A stretch of DNA of 64,000 nucleotides from Streptomyces plumbidurans (GTDB lineage Bacteria > Actinomycetota > Actinomycetes > Streptomycetales > Streptomycetaceae), in the NCBI RefSeq assembly GCF_019857225.1, contig NZ_JAFJSY010000016.1:124001-188000 (forward strand). The letters are read 5' to 3'. Below, in pieces: positions 9,947 to 18,370 of the stretch (the first letter of the stretch is position 1; each line of letters starts with the position of its first letter). The position numbers were made by a program, and so were the translations under genes. The notes beneath the pieces were generated by a model. The model worked only from the letters and a program-made list of their open reading frames with translations. It was not told where the DNA came from and made no database searches.

Positions 9947-10798
9947 ATGCAGACCGTCACCCTCAACAACGGCGTCGAGATGCCGCTCCTCGGCTTCGGC
10001 GTCTACCAGATCCCCGCCGAGGACACCGAGCGCGCCGTCTCCGAGGCCCTGGCCGCCGGCTACCGGCTGCTGGACACCGCCGCCGCCTACGGCAACGAAG
10101 AAGCCGTCGGCCGTGCCATCAAGTCCAGCGGCGTCCCGCGCGAGGAGCTGTTCGTCACCACCAAGCTGTGGGTCCAGGACGCCCCCGCCGAGGACAACAC
10201 CCGCCGCGCGTTCGAGACGTCCCTGACGAAGCTGGGTCTGGACCACCTCGACCTGTACCTGATGCACCAGCCCTTCGGCGACGTCTACGGCCAGTGGCGC
10301 GCCATGGAATCCCTCAACCGCGAGGGCCTCGCGAAGGCGATCGGCGTCGCCAACTTCTACCCCGACCGGCTGATCGACCTGATCCTCAACAACGAGATCA
10401 CCCCGCAGGTCAACCAGATCGAGACCCACCCCTTCTTCCAGCGCGCCGACTACCAGGACCTCATGCGTGAGCACGGGGTGCAGATCCAGTCCTGGGGCGG
10501 CTTCGCCGAAGGCAAGAACGACCTGTTCACCAACCCCCTGCTCGCCGAGATCGGCAAGGAGTACGGCAAGTCGGTCGCCCAGGTCGTCCTGCGCTGGCTC
10601 ACCCAGCGCGGCGTCATCGCCATCCCCAAGTCCGTCCGCGCCGAGCGCATGGCCGAGAACATCGACGTCTTCGACTTCGAGCTCACCGACGAGCAGATGG
10701 CCCAGATCGCCACCCTCGACACCGGCACCTCCCTGTTCTTCGACCACCACGACCCCGAGATGGTCAAGTGGCTCGCGGGGCGCCGTCTGGACAGCTGA
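9947..10798 (+). CDS. Aldo/keto reductase, AKR5-like (element cargo)
   Basis: A 283-residue reductase of the type annotated as 2,5-diketo-D-gluconate reductase. The N-terminus [20 protein letters not shown] is typical. The tetrad appears as Asp/Tyr in [18 protein letters not shown], Lys in FVTTKLWV and His in YLMHQPFGD. The end of the barrel has [20 protein letters not shown]. Together with the preceding reductase and dehydrogenase, it suggests that the cargo reduces reactive carbonyls or a specific sugar- or quinone-derived ketone. Confidence 0.9.
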   Translation: MQTVTLNNGVEMPLLGFGVYQIPAEDTERAVSEALAAGYRLLDTAAAYGNEEAVGRAIKSSGVPREELFVTTKLWVQDAPAEDNTRRAFETSLTKLGLDHLDLYLMHQPFGDVYGQWRAMESLNREGLAKAIGVANFYPDRLIDLILNNEITPQVNQIETHPFFQRADYQDLMREHGVQIQSWGGFAEGKNDLFTNPLLAEIGKEYGKSVAQVVLRWLTQRGVIAIPKSVRAERMAENIDVFDFELTDEQMAQIATLDTGTSLFFDHHDPEMVKWLAGRRLDS

Positions 10799-10895
10799 AC
10801 GCCTCACTCACTGCCCCTCGCCGGCCGCACGTGCCCTCGAGGCGAATGCCCGGGGCACCCGCCCGGCACCCACTGTTCTCCGGGAGCCACCCACC

Positions 10896-11597
10896 ATGAT
10901 CCCGCCGCAGCACCTCGGAGCCCTGCCGGGCCGGCGCACCGTTCTGCGCGGCGCCCTGCTGACCGCAACCGCCGCTTTGAGCGCGACCCACCTCGCGGGC
11001 TGCTCACCCTCCTCACCGAGGTCCGGCACCCCCACCGCCTCCCAGTCCGCCACGACGACCAGAAGCAACGTGAAACGAGTCCTGCTGGCCTACTTCTCCC
11101 GCTCGGGCGAGAATTACCACTATGGCGGCCGCACCGACCTGAAGGTCGGCAACACCGAGGTGCTCGCCGAGAAGATCGCCGACCGCATCGCCTGCGACAC
11201 CTACCGCATCCAGGCCGCTGACCCCTACTCGCACGACTACGACGCGACTGTGAAGCGCAACGTCCGCGAGCAGGACACCGACGCCCGCCCGGCCATCGAA
11301 GGCCGCCTGCCCACCCTCGACAGCTACGACACCATCCTCCTGGCCAGCCCCATCTGGAACGTCCGAGCACCCATGATCATGACGACGTTCACCGAAGCCC
11401 TCGACTTCCGCGGCAAGACCATCCACTCGGTCACCACCTACGCCATGAGCGGCCTGGGCACCACCGCACGCGACTACGCCGCCTCCTGCCCCGGCGCAAC
11501 CATCGCCGAGGGCCTCGCGGTACGCGGCGAAGAAGTCAAAGACGCCGACACCGAAGTCGAGGCATGGCTGCGACGCATCAGGTTGCCCGCCCAGTGA
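10896..11597 (+). CDS. Secreted flavodoxin-like lipoprotein (element cargo)
   Basis: The ATG at 10896 gives 233 residues; the frame is open far upstream, but that part is only a shadow of the aldo-keto reductase gene. The N-terminus has a twin-arginine-like segment (PGRRTVLRGALL), a hydrophobic stretch and a lipobox ending THLAGC (Cys ~33). A low-complexity Ser/Thr/Pro linker then leads to a flavodoxin domain beginning VKRVLLAYFSRSGENY, with the later FMN-site segment TILLASPIWNVRAP. Flavodoxins of this type carry electrons or act as FMN-dependent quinone reductases; here it would be anchored outside the membrane. It is the last cargo gene before the right end. Confidence 0.85.
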   Translation: MIPPQHLGALPGRRTVLRGALLTATAALSATHLAGCSPSSPRSGTPTASQSATTTRSNVKRVLLAYFSRSGENYHYGGRTDLKVGNTEVLAEKIADRIACDTYRIQAADPYSHDYDATVKRNVREQDTDARPAIEGRLPTLDSYDTILLASPIWNVRAPMIMTTFTEALDFRGKTIHSVTTYAMSGLGTTARDYAASCPGATIAEGLAVRGEEVKDADTEVEAWLRRIRLPAQ

Positions 11598-11727
11598 CCA
11601 CCCGCCGAGCACACCATGGCTCGACCGGATGGCGGCACATTCGCCGCAGCCTCAGTGGATCTGCCGCGGCGCTGGTGGGGCGACTCGGTACACCAACCCA
11701 GCCTCGAGGTAATGCCCTTCTCGAAAC

Positions 11728-11759
11728 CGGTCACTGACCGCTTATGCACAAGGGTGCAT
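11728..11759. repeat. Right end of element: arm-site candidate and junction palindrome
   Basis: The motif CGGTCACTGACCGC (11728-11741) is, on the minus strand, GCGGTCAGTGACCG and resembles the left-end motif in inverted orientation. At the very edge is the perfect palindrome ATGCAC-AAGG-GTGCAT (11744-11759). Its right half is made of VOC gene sequence, so the palindrome is created by the insertion. It supplies the premature stop (TAA, 11744-11742) that ends the VOC N-terminal fragment. Confidence 0.55.
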
Positions 11760-12065
11760 GACGAACTCGACGCGCGCGGCGCGCAACCGCTCGGCGAGCG
11801 CGTGGAATTCGGCGATCGTCAGGATCAGCCCGAAGTGCGGCACCGGGACGTCGTGACCGTCGACCGGGTTGTGGATGCGCTGTCCGCGCTCCGGGGCGAG
11901 GTGGGTGACGAACTGGTGGCCGTGCAGGTTCCAGTCCACCCAGGTGTCCGCGCTGCGGCCCTGTTCCAGGCCCAGCACGTCGCCGTAGAACCGGCGGGCG
12001 GCGGCCAGGTCGTCGACCGGCATGGCGAGATGGAACCGCGGGATCGGGGAGTCGAGAACGCTCAC
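11742..12065 (-). pseudogene. VOC/glyoxalase-family gene, N-terminal fragment (severed by the 11-kb element)
   Basis: Encodes PIPRFHLAMPVDDLAAARRF, YGDVLGLEQGRSADTW and later HFGLILTIAEFHALAERLRA, the N-terminal two-thirds of a VOC-family protein of the glyoxalase type. It then runs three codons into element DNA (PCA) and stops at 11744-11742. The preferred start is GTG at 12065, preceded by GGAGGG; an ATG at 12080 is also in frame. The rest of the protein is at 591-719. The DPAGNALEF region needed for the full VOC fold is therefore missing, so function is probably lost. The gene was divergent from the GntR gene. Confidence 0.85.
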
Positions 12066-12086
12066 GGGACCGCCCTCCAAATTGTT

Positions 12087-12126
12087 GGAATGTTTACATC
12101 GAGAGCGATGTGAAAGTTAACATTCC
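12087..12126. promoter_or_regulatory. Operator-like nested palindrome between VOC and gntR
   Basis: An AT-rich island in very GC-rich DNA with nested inverted repeats: GGAATGTT (12087-12094) with AACATTCC (12119-12126), and ACATCG (12096-12101) with CGATGT (12106-12111). It lies between two divergent genes, one of them a GntR/FCD regulator, so is most likely that regulator's own binding site and the promoter region for the aldolase operon. Confidence 0.65.
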
Positions 12127-12163
12127 TACATCGCAGGGGTGAAGACCGAGGGGGCCGAAGACG

Positions 12164-12868
12164 ATGAGCGAACGGGGCCGAGTGGCGCCCGCCCGGCGCC
12201 GGGGTCTCGCAGACGAGGTCGCCGACCGTATCCGGGAGGCCGTCTTCGACGGGACATACGCCCCCGGTGCGCAGCTGCGCGAGGTGGAGTTGTCCGGTGA
12301 CATGGACGTCAGCCGCGGTCCGGTGCGCGAGGCCCTTCGCCTGCTGGAACGGGAGGGGCTGGTCCACTGCGCCTGGCACCGCGGTGCGACGGTGACCTCG
12401 CTGACCGCGGACGACGTGGCCGAGTTGGACAGTCTGCGCGGTGCGCTGGAGGACCTCGCCGTCCGCGAGGTGATCGCACACGCCTCGGACGAGGACCTTG
12501 CGTCCATCGCGAGGACGGCCGGCATGATGCAGCGGGCCGTCGACGCGCACGAGATGGTGCGCTGCGACATCGCCTTCCACGACGCGGTGTTCGCCGCCAC
12601 GGGTCACCGGCGCCTGGCCGAGGCATGGGACGGCATCCGCTGCCAGGTGCATCTGTTCCTGCTGACCCGGATCGGCCGCAGTACCCGGGGCTATCTCGAC
12701 CGCATCCCGCGCGAGCACCTGGAACTGCTCACCGCGCTGCGCGCCCGCGACACCGGCACCGCCCTCGAACTCTTCGCCCGGCACCGGCGCCAAGCCGTGG
12801 ACGTGATCACCGGTCCCGCCGAGCCGGGTTCCGGCCCGCACACCGCACACGAGGAGACGCACGCGTGA
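12164..12868 (+). CDS. GntR-family regulator with FCD ligand-binding domain
   Basis: A 234-residue regulator. Residues ~14-75 are the GntR winged helix (LADEVADRIREAVFDGTYAP, then SRGPVREALRLLEREGLV). Residues ~95-220 are the helical FCD domain with conserved His/Asp positions typical of metal and carboxylate binding (CDIAFHDAVFAATGHRRLAE, then IPREHLELLTALRARD). FCD regulators usually sense organic acids. It overlaps the aldolase gene by 4 bases (GTGA), so the two are cotranscribed and the regulator probably responds to the aldolase substrate. The likely operator is at 12087-12126. Confidence 0.9.
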   Translation: MSERGRVAPARRRGLADEVADRIREAVFDGTYAPGAQLREVELSGDMDVSRGPVREALRLLEREGLVHCAWHRGATVTSLTADDVAELDSLRGALEDLAVREVIAHASDEDLASIARTAGMMQRAVDAHEMVRCDIAFHDAVFAATGHRRLAEAWDGIRCQVHLFLLTRIGRSTRGYLDRIPREHLELLTALRARDTGTALELFARHRRQAVDVITGPAEPGSGPHTAHEETHA

Positions 12869-13581
12869 CCCGAACGACGACATGGACCCCGGCATCGGGC
12901 ACAGGGGTGTGGTCGGTGCTGGGGGCCGCCGCGGCGGAGGCCGTCAGCCACGGCAACCCGGGGTGGATCGGTCTCGACGCCCAACACGGCTTCTACGACG
13001 ACCAGTCGATGCGCGACGCGCTTCGTGCCGTGACCGCGGCCGACGTCCTGGTGCGTGTGCGCTCGCTCGACGCCGGTGAGATCGGCCGCGCACTCGACGC
13101 CGGGGCGCGAGGGGTCATCGTCCCCATGATCGAGTGCGCCGAGTCGGCCGCTCGCGCGGCAGCGGCCGTACGCTATCCACCGGTCGGCAGCCGCAGTTGG
13201 GGGCCGTTCGCCCCGTACTGGGGGCGCGCGGAGGTCGGCGTCGAGGAGGCCAACCGCCATGTGGTGTGCGGCGTCATGGTCGAGACCCGGGCCGGGCTCG
13301 ACCGCGTCGACGAGATCGCCGCGACGCCGGGGGTCGACATGGTCTTCGTCGGACCCTACGACCTAGCCCTGTCGCTCGGCGTCCCGCTCGACGACCTCGT
13401 CGCGGGAGACAAGGGCGAGTTGCGGGCCGTCGTCTCCGCGTGCCGGGCCCATGACGTCATCCCCGGTGTGTACGCGGGCAGTTCCGCACGGGCCCGGCAG
13501 CTCGCGGGCATGGGGTTCGAGGTACTGGCGGCCCGCTCGGACCGGGATCTGCTGATCGACGGGGTGGGGGCGCTTGGCTAG
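12865..13581 (+). CDS. HpcH/HpaI-family class II aldolase
   Basis: The GTG at 12865 overlaps the gntR stop and gives 238 residues; the longer open frame upstream is a shadow of gntR. The family cleaves 4-hydroxy-2-oxoacids to pyruvate and an aldehyde with a divalent metal. Recognisable features are the catalytic His in GLDAQHGFYDD, VPMIECAESAARAA, the metal Glu in CGVMVETRAGLDR and the metal Asp in VDMVFVGPYDLALSLG. Physiological substrates could be 2-keto-3-deoxy sugar acids or products of aromatic meta-cleavage. The nearby catabolic genes favour the latter but do not prove it. Confidence 0.88.
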   Translation: MTRTTTWTPASGTGVWSVLGAAAAEAVSHGNPGWIGLDAQHGFYDDQSMRDALRAVTAADVLVRVRSLDAGEIGRALDAGARGVIVPMIECAESAARAAAAVRYPPVGSRSWGPFAPYWGRAEVGVEEANRHVVCGVMVETRAGLDRVDEIAATPGVDMVFVGPYDLALSLGVPLDDLVAGDKGELRAVVSACRAHDVIPGVYAGSSARARQLAGMGFEVLAARSDRDLLIDGVGALG

Positions 13582-13815
13582 GTTTTCACTCCCGAACGGG
13601 CAGGCCGATACGGACGCTGCGGTCGGCGCTGCGGGCCGGGACGCCGTACGAGAGCAGCGCGGCCACCGGGCGCGATGCGGTCGCCGCTTACTGGCCGGCG
13701 CGCCTGGCGGTTTTCGAGACGGTCGGGGCCGACTCCTCTCGCCGCCACCAGGACGAGGGGGGGGCCTGCCCGAACAGGCCTCGACGTGCCCGGAAGGCAG
13801 CCGGACCGACCCTGC

Positions 13816-14787
13816 TCAGCGCTCCCCCGTCAGGCCCGCGAAGGTTTTCTCGACGCGTGCGCGGTCCGCGCCGTCGGCCAGTAGGGCGTGGAGGAGGAGC
13901 CGTGCCTTCGGGGCGTCCAGCGGGCCGGCGGAGATCAGGCCCCGGCCCAGGACGTCGTACTCCGACCCGGGCCCGAGGTACGTATTGCTCAGGAGCGGTC
14001 CGGCGCCCGTGCGGGAGGCGAGGACCACCGGCATGCGGGCGGCGAGGCGTTCCAGTGGCTCGACCAGCCACGCCGGGACATGTCCCGCGCCGAAGGCCGC
14101 CACGACGAGCCCGTCGAAGCGGTCGTCCACCGCGTCCAGGAGTTCTCCTCGGTCCCCGAGCGACAGCGTGACCAGCGCGACGCGCACCGCGCGGTCGAGG
14201 CGCAGCGGGCCGGGCACGGTGTGCGCCGGGGGCCGGAGCAGCATGCGCGGCCGCCCCTCCGTCACTGTGCCGAGCGGCCCTGCACCCGGCGAGGCGAACG
14301 TCGCGACCGACGTCGTGTGCGCCTTGCGCACATGCCGTGCCGCGTGGATCTCGTCCGCCATCACCACTACGGCACCCGTGTCGCGGAACCGCGGGTCGCC
14401 GGCCACCGCAATGGCCGCCGACAGGTTCGCCGCACCGTCCGCGCCGGGTGCGTCGGGGCGTCGCATGGCGCCGGTGACCACGATGGGCTCGCGGTGCGCG
14501 CACAACAGGTCCAGGAGGAAGGCGGATTCCTCGATGGTGTCGGTGCCCTGGACGACGACCGCGCCCGAACCGTCGGCACCGGCCTCGTCGATCAGCCCGG
14601 CGAGCTCCGCCACGTCGTCGACGGTCAGCGCCGAACTGGGGACCCGCCGAAAGTCCCGCAGCCGGATCTCGACGTCGTCGGGGAGCGTCAGCTCGGACAG
14701 CACCTGGGCGCCGGACAGACGCCCCGGGCCTCCCTGTGCGGCGGAGATCGTCCCACCGAGTGTGAACACGGTGACGGTGTGGGCCAT
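13816..14787 (-). CDS. L-asparaginase family protein
   Basis: A 323-residue protein. The two Thr active-site motifs are present: TLGGTIS near the N-terminus (residues ~9-15) and VVVQGTDTIEESAFL (~77-91). The interior MRRPDAPGADGAANLSAAI segment is also typical. The reaction is hydrolysis of asparagine to aspartate and ammonia. No signal peptide is visible, which suggests a cytoplasmic enzyme. It converges on the aldolase gene across 234 bp (13582-13815) that contains no recognisable gene. Confidence 0.92.
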   Translation of the reverse strand: MAHTVTVFTLGGTISAAQGGPGRLSGAQVLSELTLPDDVEIRLRDFRRVPSSALTVDDVAELAGLIDEAGADGSGAVVVQGTDTIEESAFLLDLLCAHREPIVVTGAMRRPDAPGADGAANLSAAIAVAGDPRFRDTGAVVVMADEIHAARHVRKAHTTSVATFASPGAGPLGTVTEGRPRMLLRPPAHTVPGPLRLDRAVRVALVTLSLGDRGELLDAVDDRFDGLVVAAFGAGHVPAWLVEPLERLAARMPVVLASRTGAGPLLSNTYLGPGSEYDVLGRGLISAGPLDAPKARLLLHALLADGADRARVEKTFAGLTGER

Positions 14788-14852
14788 TCACCCTCCTTGC
14801 GCCTCATGGGTGGCTGCGTCAGGCCCATGTATACAACGGCGGCCAGTGTGTC

Positions 14853-15737
14853 CTACGAGAACCGGTACCCGGTGAAGTCGGCCAGCGGGACGTATCCGAT
14901 GCGTCGGTAGAGGGCGTTGCTGGTGGCGTTGGCCGGGTTGGTGAACAGGACGACGTCCGTCGCGCCCGCGGCCAGCGCGGCCCGGGTCACCTCGGCGGTG
15001 ACGGCGCCCGCGTAGCCGCGTGCGCGCAGGTGGGCCGGGGTGTAGACGGGGTCCACCCGGATCATGCCGGCGATCATCGACGTCGATCCGGCCATGGAGA
15101 CCGGGGTGTCCTGCGGGGTCTGCCAGAAGGTGAAGTGCTTGTCGGCGAAGCGCGAGTCGGGCCAGGAGTCGGCGTCCAGGGTGGCGGGCTCCCCCACGTC
15201 GGCGGCGAACTCGTTGCAGAACCGGATGAGTTGCTCCTGGTCGCTCGCCTCCACCGCGCGCCCCCGACCGGCCGGACGCGGCTCGGGCGGCGTGAGCGTG
15301 CCGAGCCGGTGCAGACGGCCCCACCAGTGCGCCACCGGCGTTGCCCCGGTGCGCCGCTGCCATGCCTCGGCGAAGAGGGCGGCGGTGTCGTCGTCCGCAG
15401 TGACACCTGAGAGGGGGCGGCCCAGCGCGGCCAGGCGTGCGGCGAGGGTGTCGGCCTGCTCGTGGGACAGCGCGGTGAGGGTCACTCGGCGGGTGGCGAG
15501 GAGGTAGCAGATGGCGCTCACCTCACCGGCCGACTCCAGCAGGCCGAAGAGCGGGGGTTCGGGGCCGTATGCGTCGGCGCGCACGCGCAGCTTCTCGATG
15601 GTCGTCAGTGGTGTGGTGTGCAAGGCCGGCCGCGAGCGCAGGAAGTCAACGGCGCGGGTGCGGAATTCGTCGATGTTTTCGGTCAACTGCCAGTCGTACG
15701 GCGGCCGTTCGTCCACGTGCCAGTCATCCGGGCGCAT
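14853..15737 (-). CDS. GNAT-family N-acetyltransferase, two-part
   Basis: Start ATG at 15737 (MRPDDWHVDERPPYDW), giving 294 residues; the frame is open upstream, but that region is the shadow of the glutaredoxin-like gene. The first ~160 residues resemble the degenerate N-terminal half seen in two-domain GNAT proteins. The C-terminal half has the acetyl-CoA-binding pattern YTPAHLRARGYAGAVTAEVT and the late motif NPANATSNALYRRIGYVP. It lies 13 bp after the upstream glutaredoxin-like gene, so they are probably cotranscribed. Substrate unknown. Confidence 0.85.
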   Translation of the reverse strand: MRPDDWHVDERPPYDWQLTENIDEFRTRAVDFLRSRPALHTTPLTTIEKLRVRADAYGPEPPLFGLLESAGEVSAICYLLATRRVTLTALSHEQADTLAARLAALGRPLSGVTADDDTAALFAEAWQRRTGATPVAHWWGRLHRLGTLTPPEPRPAGRGRAVEASDQEQLIRFCNEFAADVGEPATLDADSWPDSRFADKHFTFWQTPQDTPVSMAGSTSMIAGMIRVDPVYTPAHLRARGYAGAVTAEVTRAALAAGATDVVLFTNPANATSNALYRRIGYVPLADFTGYRFS

Positions 15738-15750
15738 GCCGCATGATCTC

Positions 15751-16179
15751 TCACGAGAGCCGTTCGCGCACCCACCCGGGGTCAGGATTGACGTGCGGAC
15801 GGCCCGCCACGAACACCGTGGGCACCGTCTCGTTGCCGTCGTTGACCTCTCGCACCGCCGCGGCTCCCGCCGGGTCGCGCCAGATGTCGACCCAGTACAG
15901 CTGACGGGCCCGGAGCCCCAACCGCATGCGCAGCCGCATGCAGTACGCGCAACCCGGCCGCCAGAACACGACCGGCCGACCGTCGACGGCACTGCGGCGC
16001 TGCGCCTCCAGCGCGCCGATGGACCTCGGGAAGACCAGCGGCGAGTGGGCGGCGCCGAGCAGCACGAACACCACCAGCAGCACCGCGCCCAGGCCGGGGC
16101 TCCCCGTGAGGATCAGCCCCACCCCGGCGACCGATCCGCAGAGCAGGTAGAACATCGGCAAGGTCCAAGCGCGCATCAT
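15751..16179 (-). CDS. Membrane-anchored glutaredoxin/mycoredoxin-like protein
   Basis: Start taken at ATG 16179 (142 residues); a GTG upstream is also possible. Two hydrophobic segments occupy residues ~5-55 (TLPMFYLLCGSVAGVGLIL, then LGAVLLVVFVLLGAA). They are followed by a thioredoxin-fold domain with the redox site CAYC in FWRPGCAYCMRLRMRLG and the cis-Pro region ETVPTVFVAGRPHVNP. CxxC glutaredoxins of this type in actinobacteria act with mycothiol (mycoredoxins). The active site should face the cytoplasm or membrane surface depending on topology, which cannot be settled here. Confidence 0.82.
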   Translation of the reverse strand: MMRAWTLPMFYLLCGSVAGVGLILTGSPGLGAVLLVVFVLLGAAHSPLVFPRSIGALEAQRRSAVDGRPVVFWRPGCAYCMRLRMRLGLRARQLYWVDIWRDPAGAAAVREVNDGNETVPTVFVAGRPHVNPDPGWVRERLS

Positions 16180-16317
16180 GATGACGCAGGCTACCGTCAC
16201 TCCGTCGGCCGGACCGGGGCGCTGCTGCGCCCACCGGCGACGGTGTCGCCGACCCGGATCTCGCCGTGCCCGACCAGGCCGTCCTCCCGTGCAGGTCACC
16301 GGCTACGCTGCGGTGTC

Positions 16318-17289
16318 ATGCCGCAGACGCGTCTGGACACCGCTCGGATCCGGGCCGCTCGCCGGGTGATCGACCCGGTGTTTCTCGACACGCCGCTTTA
16401 TCGATGCGAGGCGCTGGAGGCCGACCTCGGGTGCGCCGTGAGCATCAAACTCGAAACGGCGAACCCGGTCCGCAGCTTCAAGGCTCGCGGCACCGAACTG
16501 GTCACGAGCCTCCTTGCCGACAGCGGCTCACGGGCCGCGGTGTGCGCCAGTGCGGGCAACCTCGGGCAGGCTCTCGCGTGGTCGGCTCGCGGCCGGGGGC
16601 TCGATGTCACCGTCGTGGCATCGCGCCACGCGACGGCGGCCAAGCTGGAGCGCATCCGTGCCCTGGGCGCCAGGCTGGAACTGGTCGACGGCGACCATGA
16701 GTTGGCCCGTGAGCGGGCGGCGGCCATCGCGCTGCACGACGGCATCCGGCTGGTCGAGGACAGCCTGGACGTCGAGACCTGTGAGGGCGCGGCGACGATC
16801 GGTCTCGAACTGGCCGACTCTCAGGCGTCGTTCGACGCCGTCCTGATCGCCCTCGGCGGTGGGGCGCTGGCCACGGGTGTCGGCCATGTGATGAAGGACC
16901 TGGCGCCGGGCGTCGAGGTGATCTGCGTGCAGCCGCTGGGCGCACCGGCGATGACCCGGTCATGGCGCCAAGGACGCGTCGTCACCACCGAGTTCACCGA
17001 TACCATCGCCGACGGCGTCGCCGGCCGGCGTCCCATCCCGGCCGTCCTGGACGACCTCCTCGCCGTCGCCGACGACGCCGTACTGGTCCGGGAGGCATCG
17101 ATCGTGGCCGGTATGCGGCTGCTCCTCGACCGCGCCGGACTCGTCGTCGAACCGTCGGCCGCGCTCGGCGTCGCCGCGCTCCTCGAAGACCGCGCCCGCT
17201 TCGCCGGCCGGCATGTGGTCACCATCGTGTGCGGCAGCAATGTCGACAAGGATGCTTATGGTCGTTGGGTCGGACCGGACGGCCGCTGA
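16318..17289 (+). CDS. PLP-dependent threonine/serine dehydratase-like enzyme
   Basis: Start ATG at 16318 (MPQTRLDTARIRAARR), 323 residues; the open frame upstream is a shadow of the divergent glutaredoxin-like gene. A fold-type II PLP enzyme: the PLP Lys lies in NPVRSFKARGTELV, the substrate loop in CASAGNLGQALAWSARGRG and the phosphate-binding glycine loop in IALGGGALATGVGHV. It closely resembles IlvA-like catabolic dehydratases without the C-terminal ACT regulatory domain, so it is unlikely to be the feedback-regulated biosynthetic enzyme. Product would be 2-oxobutyrate or pyruvate. Confidence 0.88.
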   Translation: MPQTRLDTARIRAARRVIDPVFLDTPLYRCEALEADLGCAVSIKLETANPVRSFKARGTELVTSLLADSGSRAAVCASAGNLGQALAWSARGRGLDVTVVASRHATAAKLERIRALGARLELVDGDHELARERAAAIALHDGIRLVEDSLDVETCEGAATIGLELADSQASFDAVLIALGGGALATGVGHVMKDLAPGVEVICVQPLGAPAMTRSWRQGRVVTTEFTDTIADGVAGRRPIPAVLDDLLAVADDAVLVREASIVAGMRLLLDRAGLVVEPSAALGVAALLEDRARFAGRHVVTIVCGSNVDKDAYGRWVGPDGR

Positions 17290-17336
17290 ACTCCCGCACA
17301 GGGCCTGCCTGTTGGCGACTCCCCCCAAGTACTCGC

Positions 17337-18269
17337 TCAGCCGCTGCTCGGCGGCAGTTGCGCCGGGCTGACCAGTTCGCCCAGCACCTCGGACATGAAG
17401 GCGACCAGCCAGCGCTGCGAAGGGCTCCGTGACGATTCGTGCCGGGCATAGAGGGCCACCTCGATCGGCTCGGTCTCGAAGGGCAGCCGTACCAGCCGGA
17501 GGCGATGGGAGGCGGTGAACACCTCGCCGACGTACTCGGGGACGATCGCTATGAGGTCGGTGCGTTCCAGCAGGTAGGGCAGCATCGAGAAGCGGGTGGC
17601 CTCGACGGCCACCCGGTCCAGCAGGCCGTGGGTGGCGAGCAGGGCCCGCGGCACGACATGGCCGCTGGGGCCGTACACCGTCGTGTGCCGCTCGGCCATC
17701 AGCTCCGCGAGCGTGACCGACGCACCGCGGACGCGGGGGTGGTCGGCGACGACCATGCCGACGTAGCGCTCGTGGAAGAGCGGGATGCGCACGGTGCGGT
17801 GCGAGGTGAGGACGGGTGTGGCGATGAAGGCGTCCAGTTCGCCGCGGCGCAGTTGGCTCTCGGCGTCGTCCACGTCCAGCGGGCGGACGGTGAAGGACAC
17901 CCCGGGCGCGCGCTCGCGGGCCGCCGCCGCGAGCCGGGGCAGCAGCGTCGCCTCGCCGAGGTCGGAGAGGGCGACGGTGAAGCGGCCCGACATGGTCGCC
18001 GGGTCGAAGTCGTCGCCCTGTCCGGTCGCCGTGTCGATGACGGCAAGGGCCCTCTGCAGCGGCTCGTACAGCCGCTGCGCGCCCGCGGTCGGAGTGAGGC
18101 CGCGACCGGTGCGGCGGAACAGCTCGTCGTCGAAGTGACGGCGCAGCTTGGCCAGGCTGTAGCTCACGGTCGGCTGCGTGACGTGCAGCGTTTCGGCCGT
18201 GGCGGTCACGCTGCCGGTCTCGTAGAGCAGCACGAAGACCCGCGCGAGGTTGAGATCGAAACTCCCCAC
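17337..18269 (-). CDS. LysR-family regulator, probable controller of the benzoylformate genes
   Basis: Preferred start is GTG at 18269 (VGSFDLNLARVFVLLYE), which matches usual LysR N-termini; the frame is open to an ATG at 18302, but that start would lie inside the likely operator. Residues ~4-62 are the winged helix (TETLHVTQPTVSYSLAKLRR pattern). The rest is a periplasmic-binding-like effector domain (GRFTVALSDLGEATLLPRLA, then IVPEYVGEVF). It is divergent from mdlC with a short shared promoter region, the classic layout for an activator responding to a pathway intermediate. Confidence 0.88.
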   Translation of the reverse strand: MGSFDLNLARVFVLLYETGSVTATAETLHVTQPTVSYSLAKLRRHFDDELFRRTGRGLTPTAGAQRLYEPLQRALAVIDTATGQGDDFDPATMSGRFTVALSDLGEATLLPRLAAAARERAPGVSFTVRPLDVDDAESQLRRGELDAFIATPVLTSHRTVRIPLFHERYVGMVVADHPRVRGASVTLAELMAERHTTVYGPSGHVVPRALLATHGLLDRVAVEATRFSMLPYLLERTDLIAIVPEYVGEVFTASHRLRLVRLPFETEPIEVALYARHESSRSPSQRWLVAFMSEVLGELVSPAQLPPSSG

Positions 18270-18292
18270 ATCGAGCCACTCTATATCGCAGC

Positions 18293-18313
18293 CCGACAAC
18301 ATTTATTGGTCGG
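18293..18313. promoter_or_regulatory. LysR-type operator candidate upstream of mdlC
   Basis: The inverted repeat CCGAC (18293-18297) and GTCGG (18309-18313) flanks an AT-rich 11-base centre. It lies between the divergent LysR and mdlC genes, 57 bp before the mdlC start. A short interrupted palindrome with an AT-rich middle fits the LysR recognition pattern. Confidence 0.55.
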
Positions 18314-18370
18314 CATGTCGGCCGGTGCCTAGCGTGTGCTGCATCACTTCGAAGGGAAGGGAAGCTGCCC

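Noticed and set aside
11742-12080. The 112-residue VOC protein as a complete short gene
   Set aside because: Its last three codons are element DNA and its missing C-terminus is found at 591-719 in the correct strand and frame, so it is a fragment, not a small protein.
13688-14791. Alternative minus-strand frame overlapping asparaginase
   Set aside because: Almost entirely Arg/Gly/Ala/Pro, whereas the other frame (13816-14787) carries both asparaginase signatures.
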